Shown: positions 6,253 to 13,384 of the stretch, in pieces
Layout: each line of letters starts with the position of its first letter
Position numbering within the stretch: position 1 is the stretch's first letter
DNA from: JAZQUM01 sp045631305
GTDB lineage: Bacteria > Bacillota > Clostridia > Oscillospirales > Oscillospiraceae
NCBI GenBank assembly: GCA_045631305.1
Contig: JAZQUM010000094.1
Coordinates: forward strand, 1 to 24,672
Length of the DNA: 24,672 nt
Reading direction: 5' to 3'
Translations under genes and position numbers: made by a program
Notes under the pieces: generated by a model
What the model was told of the DNA's origin: nothing
The model's input: the letters and a program-made list of their open reading frames with translations, nothing else
Databases searched by the model: none

Positions 6253-6287
6253 TAAAGACTCTCTCTTTTTCTTTGCTGTGCGTGCCT

Positions 6288-6422
6288 TTAGAGATCGTCG
6301 GCATCCTGCACGGGATAGGGGTCATCTTTGGGGTTGCCGGTGTAGCTGCCCTGGGGGTCAAAGCGGGGGCTCTCCATTTTCCGGGCAGGGGCTTCCTTTT
6401 GTCGGTTATTTTCATTTTTCAT
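6288..6422 (-). CDS. Small conserved protein with DPQGSYTG and PVQDADDL motifs
   Basis: A 44-residue minus-strand gene with ATG at 6422-6420 and TAA at 6290-6288. A strong AAGGAGGG lies eight bases upstream of the ATG. The N-terminus is polar and basic (MKNENNRQKEAPARK). The rest contains RFDPQGSYTGNP and ends PYPVQDADDL. Short proteins carrying DPQGSYTG and a C-terminal PVQDADDL recur across Clostridia as uncharacterised conserved proteins (recollection). It has no membrane segment or signal peptide and is probably disordered in the cytoplasm. It faces the nuclease gene tail-to-tail, and its terminator was split by the element at 5975-6252. It is divergent from the DUF3048 lipoprotein. The function is unknown. 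Confidence 0.82.
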   Translation of the reverse strand: MKNENNRQKEAPARKMESPRFDPQGSYTGNPKDDPYPVQDADDL

Positions 6423-6486
6423 AGGTTATCCCTCCTTGGCTATAGTCTGCCCCGAAAGGTTGGGCGGGATGCGCCGGCACAACCTA

Positions 6487-6515
6487 TAGACAAAATTCGA
6501 CAAATATCGTACAAT
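6487..6515 (+). promoter_or_regulatory. Promoter of the DUF3048 lipoprotein gene
   Basis: TAGACA at 6487-6492, a 17-bp spacer and TACAAT at 6510-6515. The 8-mer AATTCGAC occurs twice here, once inside the spacer (6494-6501) and once just past the expected transcription start (6523-6530). This is a possible tandem binding site. Confidence 0.68.
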
Positions 6516-6544
6516 ATAGCCAGAATTCGACGGAGGTGCCGCTT

Positions 6545-7633
6545 ATGAAAACTCGTCTTTCCGCACTGCTGCTTGCCTTTGTGATGCTCTGCGCCCTGCT
6601 TGTGGGCTGCGGCGAAAAAGAGCCGCCCATCGAAGCGGAAAAACCCACCGTGGATATGACGCCTGTGGAAAAGACCGAGGTGGAAGAAGAACCGGTAGAA
6701 GAGGTTTACGACGGGCCTGTGAATCCCCTGACGGGGCTTGGCGTGGAAGAGGATCTCTCCAACACCCGTCCCTACGCCATTATGCTCAATAACCTGACCA
6801 AGGCGTTGCCCCAGTACGGCGTTAGCAAGGCGGACATCATTTACGAAGTGCCTGCCGAAGGCGGCATCACCCGCATGATGGCCCTCTACAGCGACATTAC
6901 GGGCCTTGGCAACGTGGGCTCCATTCGCTCCGCCCGTGACTATTACATTCAGATCGCCCGTGGCCACGACGCCCTTTACGTTCATGCCGGCGGCTCTCCC
7001 GGGGCATACGATCTCATCTCCTCCCAGGGACTGGACAGCATTGACGGCGTTAACGGTTATTCCGGCGACATCTTCTGGCGCGACGCGGCCAGAAGAAAGA
7101 CGGCAGGCTATGAGCACTCCCTCTTCCTGACGGCGGAAAATCTGCAGAATTTCACCGCCAAGAACCGCACCATGACCCACCGCCTGGACTACAAGAATTC
7201 CCTTGTTTTCGCTCCTGACGGCACACCCAACGGGGATGCTGCCCGGCAGGTGAAGGTGACTTACTATTCCGGCGGCAAAACCACCTCTTTTGATTATGAC
7301 GAGACCTTGGGAGCATACCTTGTGAGCCAGTACGGCGGCAAGTATACCGACGGACAGGACGGCGGCCAGCTGCAGCGTGAAAACGTGCTGGTGCTGTTTT
7401 GCCCCATCTCCAAGATCCCCGGTGACAGCGCAGGCCGATTGACCGTTGGCATCATCGGCAGCGGCACGGGCTACTTTGCCTGCGGCGGTAAGTACACCGA
7501 GATCAACTGGAGCAAGGCTTCCGCCACCGCCCCCATTACCTACACCCTTGCCGACGGCACGCCGCTGACCCTTGGGGCAGGCACTTCCTATGTGTGCGTG
7601 GCACCCATGGCAGGCAGCGTCAGCTTTGCATAA
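6545..7633 (+). CDS. DUF3048 domain lipoprotein (YerB-like)
   Basis: The start is ATG 6545, with GGAGG at 6532-6536. Length 362 residues. The signal peptide ends in lipobox LLVGC (Cys22), so it should be a lipoprotein outside the membrane. A short acidic Glu/Pro/Val linker (residues ~23-56) follows. The DUF3048 core includes NPLTGL, RPYAIMLNN, DIIYEVPAEGGITRMMALY (~100-118), VGSIRSARDYY and ALYVHAGGSP. A C-terminal beta domain follows, with VLVLFCPI and the closing WSKASATAPITYTLADGTPL region typical of the family. The biochemical function of DUF3048 is not established; Bacillus YerB is the usual reference. It is monocistronic, between its own promoter (6487-6515) and a strong terminator (7643-7677). 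Confidence 0.92.
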   Translation: MKTRLSALLLAFVMLCALLVGCGEKEPPIEAEKPTVDMTPVEKTEVEEEPVEEVYDGPVNPLTGLGVEEDLSNTRPYAIMLNNLTKALPQYGVSKADIIYEVPAEGGITRMMALYSDITGLGNVGSIRSARDYYIQIARGHDALYVHAGGSPGAYDLISSQGLDSIDGVNGYSGDIFWRDAARRKTAGYEHSLFLTAENLQNFTAKNRTMTHRLDYKNSLVFAPDGTPNGDAARQVKVTYYSGGKTTSFDYDETLGAYLVSQYGGKYTDGQDGGQLQRENVLVLFCPISKIPGDSAGRLTVGIIGSGTGYFACGGKYTEINWSKASATAPITYTLADGTPLTLGAGTSYVCVAPMAGSVSFA

Positions 7634-7642
7634 GGACAATAA

Positions 7643-7677
7643 AAAAGAGAGAGTCGAAGGACTCTCTCTCTTTTTAT
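7643..7677 (+). terminator. Bidirectional terminator
   Basis: GAGAGAGTC (7647-7655) pairs with GACTCTCTC (7660-7668) around GAAG, with an A-run before and TCTTTTTATTTTT after. It sits between the convergent DUF3048 gene and the CofE-like gene (ending at 7689). The arms are the same as in the terminators at 5959 and 9460. Confidence 0.88.
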
Positions 7678-7688
7678 TTTTGTTGTTT

Positions 7689-8390
7689 TTACTGCTTTTC
7701 GCGGATGAGGATGAAGGGGGTCAGCTGCTTGGACTGGCCTGCGGGGTTATCGCGGATGATATCGCAGAGGGCTTCGTCGCTGAGGGTGACGCAGTCGCAC
7801 TTGCCCAGGATGTCACGGGTCAGGTCGTTGGCGTCCACGATCATGCACTTGACGCCGGTCTTTTCCCAGATCTCGTTGCAAACGCCGGTGGGATCATCGG
7901 GAAGGCGGATGCCGTATTCACCGTAAACGGGGAAAACATCGGGATAGAAACCGTCAAGGCCGGTGACTTCTTCGCCTACCATATCATAGAACACGCCGCG
8001 CTTGCCGAAGAGCTTGCCAAAGCCTGCGCAAACGGCTGCCCAGAACACGCGCCATGCGCCTGCATGGTCAATGGCGAACTGCATCTTGCACACTTCGCCC
8101 ACGCCGATGCCGGCGGAGTTATGCTGCATGGCGAAGCGGGAGAGGAACTTTGCCAGGAAGGAGATCTTCATATCCTTCTTATAAACCACGCGCTTCTGGC
8201 AAAGGGCGATGATCTTTTCGGAAATGGAAAGGAGCCAGCCTTCTTCGTAGATGGGCTTTACATAGCGCTCGATGAGCTCAATATAGTCTTCGCCGATCTC
8301 CACAAAGTGGGTGGGGATGGCGTGGCGCTCATAGGTGATGCCGTTAGACACGATCTCTACATTCTTTTTTTCGTTGGCTTTGAATTCCAT
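7689..8390 (-). CDS. CofE-like (F420-0:gamma-glutamyl ligase family) protein
   Basis: A 233-residue protein. The chosen start is ATG 8390, where AAAAGAGGACACAGC supplies the ribosome site; the long upstream open frame crosses the intergenic promoters. It matches the CofE fold family: THFVEIGEDYIELIERYV at residues ~26-43, GWLLSISEKIIALCQ (~50-64), GIGVGEVCKMQ, then KRGVFYDMVGEEVTGLDG and CMIVDANDL near the C-terminus. The true CofE enzyme adds glutamate to coenzyme F420-0. Many Bacillota have this homologue without an F420 pathway, so the substrate here is open. It is divergent from the nucleotidyltransferase gene and has its own extended -10 promoter. The protein is soluble. Confidence 0.82.
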   Translation of the reverse strand: MEFKANEKKNVEIVSNGITYERHAIPTHFVEIGEDYIELIERYVKPIYEEGWLLSISEKIIALCQKRVVYKKDMKISFLAKFLSRFAMQHNSAGIGVGEVCKMQFAIDHAGAWRVFWAAVCAGFGKLFGKRGVFYDMVGEEVTGLDGFYPDVFPVYGEYGIRLPDDPTGVCNEIWEKTGVKCMIVDANDLTRDILGKCDCVTLSDEALCDIIRDNPAGQSKQLTPFILIREKQ

Positions 8391-8438
8391 GCTGTGTCCT
8401 CTTTTCAAAAGGTAGATTGGCGGTAAGCGCCATTGATT

Positions 8439-8447
8439 AGTATACCA
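8439..8447 (-). promoter_or_regulatory. Extended -10 promoter of the CofE-like gene
   Basis: On the minus strand TGGTATACT (8447-8439) forms an extended -10 (TGn plus TATACT). The -35 region is weak. The ATG is ~50 nt downstream. Confidence 0.6.
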
Positions 8448-8484
8448 CAGATTTCGCCTTTTGCATAGGACAAATTTCCTGCCC

Positions 8485-8513
8485 TTGCATCCCGTGCGGC
8501 GGCATGGTACAAT
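8485..8513 (+). promoter_or_regulatory. Promoter of the nucleotidyltransferase gene
   Basis: TTGCAT at 8485-8490, a 17-bp spacer and TACAAT at 8508-8513. The expected start of transcription is near 8520, ~25 nt before the ATG. Confidence 0.78.
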
Positions 8514-8544
8514 AAGAATACTATCTTGAAATGAGGTAATGATT

Positions 8545-9447
8545 ATGTCTAAGAACGCAGCTCTCGTCATTATGGCAGCCGGCATGGGCTCCCGCTACGG
8601 CGGCAACAAGCAGGTGGACGGCATCGGCCCCGGCGGCGAGATCCTGATGGAATACTCTATTTTCGACGCTATCCGCGCAGGCTTCACCAAGGTGGTGTTC
8701 ATCATCAAAAACGACATGGTGGACATGATGAAGAATCTGGTGGGTGACCGTGTGGAAGCCATGGGCGCCAAGGTGGAATACGCCGTGCAGGACTTTTCCT
8801 CCGTGCCTTCTTTCTATGAAATTCCCCAAGAGCGCACCAAGCCCTTCGGCACCTGCCACGCAGTTCTCTGCGCAGCAGACGTGGTAAGCGAACCCTTCTG
8901 CGTGATCAACGCAGACGACTATTACGGCGCGGACGCTTTCCGCACCGTGTATAAGGCACTGTGCGAGATGGACGAAACGGGCAAGGCCTGCATGGTGGGC
9001 TACCGTTTGAAGAACACCGTCAGCGAACACGGCACCGTAAGCCGCGGCGTGTGCAAGGCCAAGGACGGCAACCTTACCGAGGTTGTGGAAACGCTGAAGA
9101 TCGCCCTGGAAAAGGACGGCACCATCCGCGACACCGTGAAGGACGAAGTGCTGGATGGGGAGAGCATCGTTTCCATGAACTTCTGGGGCTTCACTCCCTG
9201 GATCTTCGAAAAGATCAAAGAATATTTCCACGAATTTTTGAAGAATCTCCCGGGCGGCGAGCTGAAGGCTGAATGTTTGCTGCCCATTCTGGTGGACCAC
9301 CTCATCCGCAAGGGTGAAATGGATGTTGCCGTGCTGCACTCCGACGCCAAGTGGTTCGGCATGACCTATCAGGAAGATAAGCCCATTGTGGCAGCTGCTC
9401 TGCGCGAGCTCCACGATGCAGGCGAATATCCCAAGACGCTGCGATAA
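8545..9447 (+). CDS. Sugar-phosphate nucleotidyltransferase family protein
   Basis: A 300-residue protein. ATG 8545 is preferred over ATG 8539 because GAGGT at 8533-8537 is better spaced from it. The N-terminal nucleotide-binding loop is LVIMAAGMGSRYGGNKQ (residues ~7-23), the pyrophosphorylase signature. It is followed by FGTCHAVLCAADVV and the metal-binding VINADDYYGADAF (~118-130). The family uses an NTP and a sugar or related phosphate to make an NDP-linked product. The GPGGEILMEYSIFDAIRAG segment is typical of a subgroup seen beside choline/aminotransferase or sugar kinases, but no partner is present here, so the substrate is not assigned. It is a single cytoplasmic gene with its own promoter and a strong terminator. 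Confidence 0.88.
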   Translation: MSKNAALVIMAAGMGSRYGGNKQVDGIGPGGEILMEYSIFDAIRAGFTKVVFIIKNDMVDMMKNLVGDRVEAMGAKVEYAVQDFSSVPSFYEIPQERTKPFGTCHAVLCAADVVSEPFCVINADDYYGADAFRTVYKALCEMDETGKACMVGYRLKNTVSEHGTVSRGVCKAKDGNLTEVVETLKIALEKDGTIRDTVKDEVLDGESIVSMNFWGFTPWIFEKIKEYFHEFLKNLPGGELKAECLLPILVDHLIRKGEMDVAVLHSDAKWFGMTYQEDKPIVAAALRELHDAGEYPKTLR

Positions 9448-9459
9448 GAAAAAGAGATG

Positions 9460-9490
9460 AAAAGAGAGAGTCGAAAGACTCTCTCTTTTT
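9460..9490 (+). terminator. Strong GAAA-loop terminator
   Basis: AAAGAGAGAGTC (9461-9472) pairs perfectly with GACTCTCTCTTT (9477-9488) around GAAA, followed by a run of T. It is the intact reference for the hairpin split at 5959-6272. Confidence 0.92.
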
Positions 9491-9546
9491 TTGTTTGCCG
9501 CGGCGGAGGGCGGCGCATATTTTTCTTTTCCTTTTGGCGGCTTTGT

Positions 9547-9563
9547 GCTATGATTATCATAGC
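9547..9563 (+). promoter_or_regulatory. Palindromic operator over an extended -10 promoter
   Basis: GCTATGAT-T-ATCATAGC is a perfect 8-bp inverted repeat. Its left half contains TATGAT (9549-9554) preceded by TGC, an extended -10. The right half covers the expected start of transcription near 9561. A bound repressor would block the promoter of the phosphoesterase-mnmG operon. ATG is at 9587, with CGGAGGG just upstream. Confidence 0.6.
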
Positions 9564-9586
9564 AAATTATTGGCTCGGAGGGTTTT

Positions 9587-10426
9587 ATGGCAAGACGCGG
9601 ACAGCGCAGGAAAAACCGCATAAAGAAGCTTTTGTGGTTTGCTGTGATTTTGGCGCTGGCTGTTACCACCTACCGCTCCAACACGGTGCTTTCTGTGGAG
9701 GAATTCACCTTTGTTTCCGGGGAGCTTCCTGCGGAGTTTGATGGCTTTACCATTGCCCTTCTTTCCGATCTCCACGGCAAAGTGCCCCAAGGCACGCTGG
9801 AAGCGCTGAAAGAAGCTGCCCCCGATGCCATTTTCCTTGCGGGGGATCTGGTGGATGAAAACTGCACCTTCAATGCCCTTGCCGCCTTTACCGCAGCTCT
9901 GCCCTCCATCGCCCCCACCTATTATGTGACGGGGAACCACGAGTGGGCGGCCAAACACGCGGAAGCGCTTATGAATCTTCTTTCGGCCCAGGGCATCACC
10001 TGCCTGCGCAACACTTCCCTTTGCCTGCAGCGGGGGGACGGTATGATGGTGTTGGCGGGGCTGGAAGACCCCAATGGCTATGCCGACCAGAAGACGCCCG
10101 CGGAGGTTGCAGCTGAGGTCTATGCCGATTACGGCGACCCCTTCTGGCTGCTTTTGGCCCACCGCAACCATCTCTACGAAGAATACGGCAGCCTTGGCGC
10201 CGATCTGATCCTTTCCGGCCACGGACACGGCGGGCTTATCCGCCTGCCCTTTACCGATGGGCTTATCGGGGTGGATCGAAACCTCTTCCCCACGTGGACG
10301 GCTGGCTTTTACAACGATTTTGATTCCACCCTTTTCGTTTCCCGCGGCATGGGAAATGTGGGGCGCACCTTCCGCTGGGGAAATCTGCCCCAGTTGGCGC
10401 TGATCACTTTAGAAAGCGAGGCTTAA
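9587..10426 (+). CDS. Membrane-anchored metallophosphoesterase (YkuE-like)
   Basis: A 279-residue protein. A basic N-terminus (MARRGQRRKNRIKK) and one hydrophobic segment (residues ~15-28) anchor it with the catalytic domain outside, or are a twin-Arg/Sec-like anchor. All calcineurin-like motifs are present: SDLHG (D61, H63), AGDLVDE (D87), GNHEW (N117, H118), LAHRNH near 197 and SGHGHGG near 215. These ligate a two-metal centre. YkuE-like members act on cell-surface or lipid-linked phosphates; the substrate here is not known. Its stop is one base from the mnmG start, so the two form an operon. The promoter overlaps a perfect palindrome. Confidence 0.88.
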   Translation: MARRGQRRKNRIKKLLWFAVILALAVTTYRSNTVLSVEEFTFVSGELPAEFDGFTIALLSDLHGKVPQGTLEALKEAAPDAIFLAGDLVDENCTFNALAAFTAALPSIAPTYYVTGNHEWAAKHAEALMNLLSAQGITCLRNTSLCLQRGDGMMVLAGLEDPNGYADQKTPAEVAAEVYADYGDPFWLLLAHRNHLYEEYGSLGADLILSGHGHGGLIRLPFTDGLIGVDRNLFPTWTAGFYNDFDSTLFVSRGMGNVGRTFRWGNLPQLALITLESEA

Positions 10427-10427
10427 G

Positions 10428-12296
10428 ATGAGCGAATATTTGGCAGGACAATTTGATATCGCCGTTATCGGCGCAGGTCACGCAGGCATTGAAGCTGCGC
10501 TTGCCTCTGCCCGCCTTGGCATGAAAACGGTGTGCTTTGCCGTAAACTTAGATACCGTGGGCAACATGCCCTGCAACCCCGCCATCGGCGGCACGGGTAA
10601 GGGCCACCTTGTCCGCGAGCTGGATGCGCTGGGCGGCGAAATGGCAAAGGCCGCTGACAAGGCCTGCATCCAGTACCGCCTTTTGAACCGCGGCAAAGGC
10701 CCCGCCGTTCACTCCCTGCGCGCCCAGGCAGACCGCAGAGCCTATCAGGAAGTGATGAAGCGCACGGTGGAAGAGCAGGAAAATCTCCTTATGCGTCAGG
10801 CAGAGGTCATCGACGTGCGCCTGGATGAAGAGGGCAAAGTTTCCGCCGTGGTGACGGAGACGGGTGCGGTTTTCCAAGTGAAAGCTGCCATCATCGCAAC
10901 GGGCACATTTTTGGGCGGCCGCACCGTCATCGGCGAGTGCGTGCGGGAAAGCGGGCCTGACGGCATGCACCCCGCCAATGCCCTCACCCCCCGATTGAAG
11001 GAAATGGGGCTGAATCTGCGACGTTTCAAAACCGGCACGCCCCCCCGCATCAACGAAAAGAGCGTGGACTTTTCCAAAATGGAAGTGCAGGTGGGAGACG
11101 ATATCCCCGTGCCCTTCTCCTATGAAACGGAAGAACCCCTCTGCAACCGCGCTGTGTGCTACCTTACCTACACCAACGCCCGCACCCACGAAATTATCAA
11201 CGCCAACCTCCACCGCTCCCCTCTGTACAGCGGTGTCATCGAAGGCGTTGGCCCCCGCTACTGCCCCTCTATCGAAACCAAGCTTGTGCGCTTCCCCGAT
11301 AAGGAGCGCCACCAGCTTTTCATTGAACCCATGGGTCTGGGCACCCACGAGCTTTACATTCAGGGTCTTTCTTCCTCTCTTCCCGAAGATGTGCAGATGG
11401 AAGTGCTGCGCACCATCCCCGGCCTTGAAAATGTGGAGATGACCCGCCCCGCCTACGCCATTGAATACGAGTGCATCGACCCCACGGAGCTGCTGGCCAC
11501 GCTGGAAATGAAAAAAGTTCCCGGGCTTTACGGCGCCGGCCAGTTCAACGGCTCTTCCGGCTATGAAGAAGCCGCCGTGCAGGGCTTTATGGCAGGCGTC
11601 AACGCGGCGCGGAAAATTCAGGGCAAGACTCCTGTCATCCTCTCCCGCAGCGAAAGCTACATCGGCACCCTCATTGACGATCTCGTTACCAAGGGCACGG
11701 AAGAACCCTACCGCATTATGACTTCTCGCAGCGAATATCGCCTTGTGCTGCGGCAGGACAATGCCGATGAGCGCCTTTGCCCCATCGGCGTGGAGATCGG
11801 CCTTGTAAGCGAAGAGCGCATGGCCAAGGTGCGGGCAAAGTATGACGCGGTGAAGCAGGAGATCCGCCGCATGGAATCTACGGGCCTCCCCCCCAGCGAA
11901 GGGCTCAACGCCTTTCTGGAAAGCCGCGGCACCTCTGCGGTGAAAGATGGCGCCAGCCTCATTTCCCTGCTGCGCCGCCCCCAGGTGCATTATGATGACC
12001 TCCGGGCCTTTGATGAAGGCTGCGCGGCTTTGACGGCGGAAATTGCCGAAGCGGTGGAGATCAACGTGAAGTACGAAGGTTACATCCAGCGCCAGATGCG
12101 GGATATTGCAGATTTTGCCCGTATGGAGAGCCGCCCCATTCCCGAGGGCATCGACTACGAGTCTATTCAGGGGCTTCGTCTGGAGGCGAGAGAAAAGCTT
12201 GCCGCCATTCGGCCTGCAAGTCTGGGTCAGGCCAGCCGCATCAGCGGCGTGTCTCCCGCAGACATGACGGCCCTTATGATCTATCTGGAGAAATAA
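10428..12296 (+). CDS. mnmG: tRNA uridine-5-carboxymethylaminomethyl modification enzyme MnmG (GidA)
   Basis: A 622-residue protein, full family length. The FAD-binding Rossmann motif is IAVIGAGHAGIEAALASARL (residues 11-30). The signatures GNMPCNPAIGGTGKGHLVRE (~44-63) and YCPSIETKLVRF (~279) are diagnostic, as are RRFKTGTPPRI and the GLYGAGQFNGSSGYEEAAVQ region near 370. The C-terminal tRNA/MnmE-binding domain is complete (YEGYIQRQM, LSLLRRP-type and ISGVSPADM segments). With MnmE it modifies U34 of several tRNAs in the cytoplasm. In many Bacillota mnmG sits beside mnmE and rsmG; here it follows a metallophosphoesterase instead. It ends at a strong terminator. It is a core housekeeping gene, which anchors this block to the chromosome. 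Confidence 0.98.
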   Translation: MSEYLAGQFDIAVIGAGHAGIEAALASARLGMKTVCFAVNLDTVGNMPCNPAIGGTGKGHLVRELDALGGEMAKAADKACIQYRLLNRGKGPAVHSLRAQADRRAYQEVMKRTVEEQENLLMRQAEVIDVRLDEEGKVSAVVTETGAVFQVKAAIIATGTFLGGRTVIGECVRESGPDGMHPANALTPRLKEMGLNLRRFKTGTPPRINEKSVDFSKMEVQVGDDIPVPFSYETEEPLCNRAVCYLTYTNARTHEIINANLHRSPLYSGVIEGVGPRYCPSIETKLVRFPDKERHQLFIEPMGLGTHELYIQGLSSSLPEDVQMEVLRTIPGLENVEMTRPAYAIEYECIDPTELLATLEMKKVPGLYGAGQFNGSSGYEEAAVQGFMAGVNAARKIQGKTPVILSRSESYIGTLIDDLVTKGTEEPYRIMTSRSEYRLVLRQDNADERLCPIGVEIGLVSEERMAKVRAKYDAVKQEIRRMESTGLPPSEGLNAFLESRGTSAVKDGASLISLLRRPQVHYDDLRAFDEGCAALTAEIAEAVEINVKYEGYIQRQMRDIADFARMESRPIPEGIDYESIQGLRLEAREKLAAIRPASLGQASRISGVSPADMTALMIYLEK

Positions 12297-12328
12297 AAAG
12301 AAGAGCATCGAAAGATGCTCTTCTTTTT
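12297..12328 (+). terminator. Bidirectional GAAA-loop terminator
   Basis: AAAGAAGAGCATC (12297-12309) and GATGCTCTTCTTT (12314-12326) pair around GAAA, with T-rich sequence beyond. It serves mnmG and, in reverse, the XdhC operon that ends at 12354. Confidence 0.9.
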
Positions 12329-12353
12329 GGTTTTTTGATGGAAGGCGAAGCAT

Positions 12354-13379
12354 TTATTTCATGGGGCAGGCGTGGGAGAGCTTGGCAGCGCCCTCTCTTG
12401 CAATGGCGCGCTCCAGGATCATTTCCCCTGCGATGGAAACAGCGATCTCCGCGGGGGTGACGGCGCGGATGGCGGTGCCGATGGGGGTATGGACCAGAGC
12501 GGTCTTTTCTTCGCTGACACCTGCTTCGTGGAGCTTTTTGTTGACGCTGGCGGTCTTGGAGCGGGAGCCGATGACGCCCACATAGGCAAAGTCACCCATC
12601 AGCACCTGACGCTCCACGGCAAAGTCGAAACTATGGCCGCTGGTCATGATGACAAGGTAGTCGTTTTCGTCGATGGTGAGGTAGTCGCTGAGGCGCTCAT
12701 AGTCACCGCAGAGGACGGTTTCCGCCGTGGGGAAAAGTTCTTTTGTGGCGTATTCTTCGCGGCTATCAAACACGGTGACGCGGAAGTCCACGCCGGAGAG
12801 AATGGGGCAAAGGCTCTGGGCGATATGGCCTGCGCCGAAAAGGATGGCGCGGTTGCCTACGCTGACGGGCATGGAGAAAAGACCGTGGAGACGCTTGCAG
12901 CCCTTGGCAAGAAGGGTGCTATCTACTGCCCTGCCGCAAAGGACAGCGCCTGCGGCATCGCACACGGTGGGGGCGGAGCCATCTTCGCGGAGGATCAGGT
13001 GGCCCGCGGTCTTCTTTTCATAAAGGGCGAGGACGTGGGAGGCGGCCTCGTGCCACGCGGGGTCGTCACGGGCGATGAACTGGAAGAGCACTGTCACGTT
13101 GCCGCCGCAGACCATGCCGATATCCTCGGTTTTATTTTCGTGGAGGCGGAAGGTGTGGACAAGGCTTTCGCGCTTTTCGATGAGCTCCATAGCCATCTCT
13201 TCGCTGCGCTTTTCCACCGCGCCGCCGCCAATGGTGCCGCAGCGGCGGCCAAAGTCGGTGATGAGCATCTGGCTGCCCGCCCCGCGGGGAGCGGAGCCGT
13301 TATCGTCAATGAGGGAGACCAGCACGGCATCGTTATGCTTTTCCAGTTCGTAAAAAAGCTGGGAGAAGATCTGCTTCAT
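12354..13379 (-). CDS. XdhC/CoxI family molybdenum-enzyme accessory protein
   Basis: A 341-residue protein with AAAGGA before the ATG. The N-terminal XdhC/CoxI domain has GSAPRGAGSQMLI (~28-40), GTIGGGAVEKRSEEMA and MVCGGNVTVLFQ (~88-99). The C-terminal Rossmann domain starts at AILFGAGHIAQSL (~178-190) and contains MTSGHSFDFAVERQVL and VGVIGSRSK. In known systems XdhC binds molybdenum cofactor, promotes its sulfuration and delivers it to xanthine dehydrogenase-type hydroxylases; homologues also act in selenium-dependent hydroxylase maturation. No hydroxylase gene is in this window. It is the last gene of the five-gene minus-strand operon, five bases after the binding protein gene. That is the main reason to suspect molybdate or tungstate as the transported metal. 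Confidence 0.93.
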   Translation of the reverse strand: MKQIFSQLFYELEKHNDAVLVSLIDDNGSAPRGAGSQMLITDFGRRCGTIGGGAVEKRSEEMAMELIEKRESLVHTFRLHENKTEDIGMVCGGNVTVLFQFIARDDPAWHEAASHVLALYEKKTAGHLILREDGSAPTVCDAAGAVLCGRAVDSTLLAKGCKRLHGLFSMPVSVGNRAILFGAGHIAQSLCPILSGVDFRVTVFDSREEYATKELFPTAETVLCGDYERLSDYLTIDENDYLVIMTSGHSFDFAVERQVLMGDFAYVGVIGSRSKTASVNKKLHEAGVSEEKTALVHTPIGTAIRAVTPAEIAVSIAGEMILERAIAREGAAKLSHACPMK

Positions 13380-13384
13380 AAGAT

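Larger units (their letters stand above)
5959..6272 (+). terminator. Bidirectional terminator split by an insertion
   Basis: The left arm AAAGAGAGAGTCGAA (5960-5974) and right arm AAAGACTCTCTCTTTTTC (6254-6271) would together form the same GAGAGAGTC-GAAA-GACTCTCTC hairpin that is intact at 9460-9490. They are separated by the ~279-bp element at 5975-6252. The terminator originally served the nuclease gene (+) and the small protein gene at 6288 (-). Whether the separated arms still terminate is doubtful. Confidence 0.75.

Noticed and set aside
7689..9447. F420 biosynthesis locus (cofE plus cofC)
   Set aside because: The nucleotidyltransferase has the sugar-pyrophosphorylase loop rather than clear CofC features, and no other F420 genes are near.
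10548..12353. 601-codon minus-strand open frame
   Set aside because: Exactly antisense to mnmG; composition is a reading-frame artefact.
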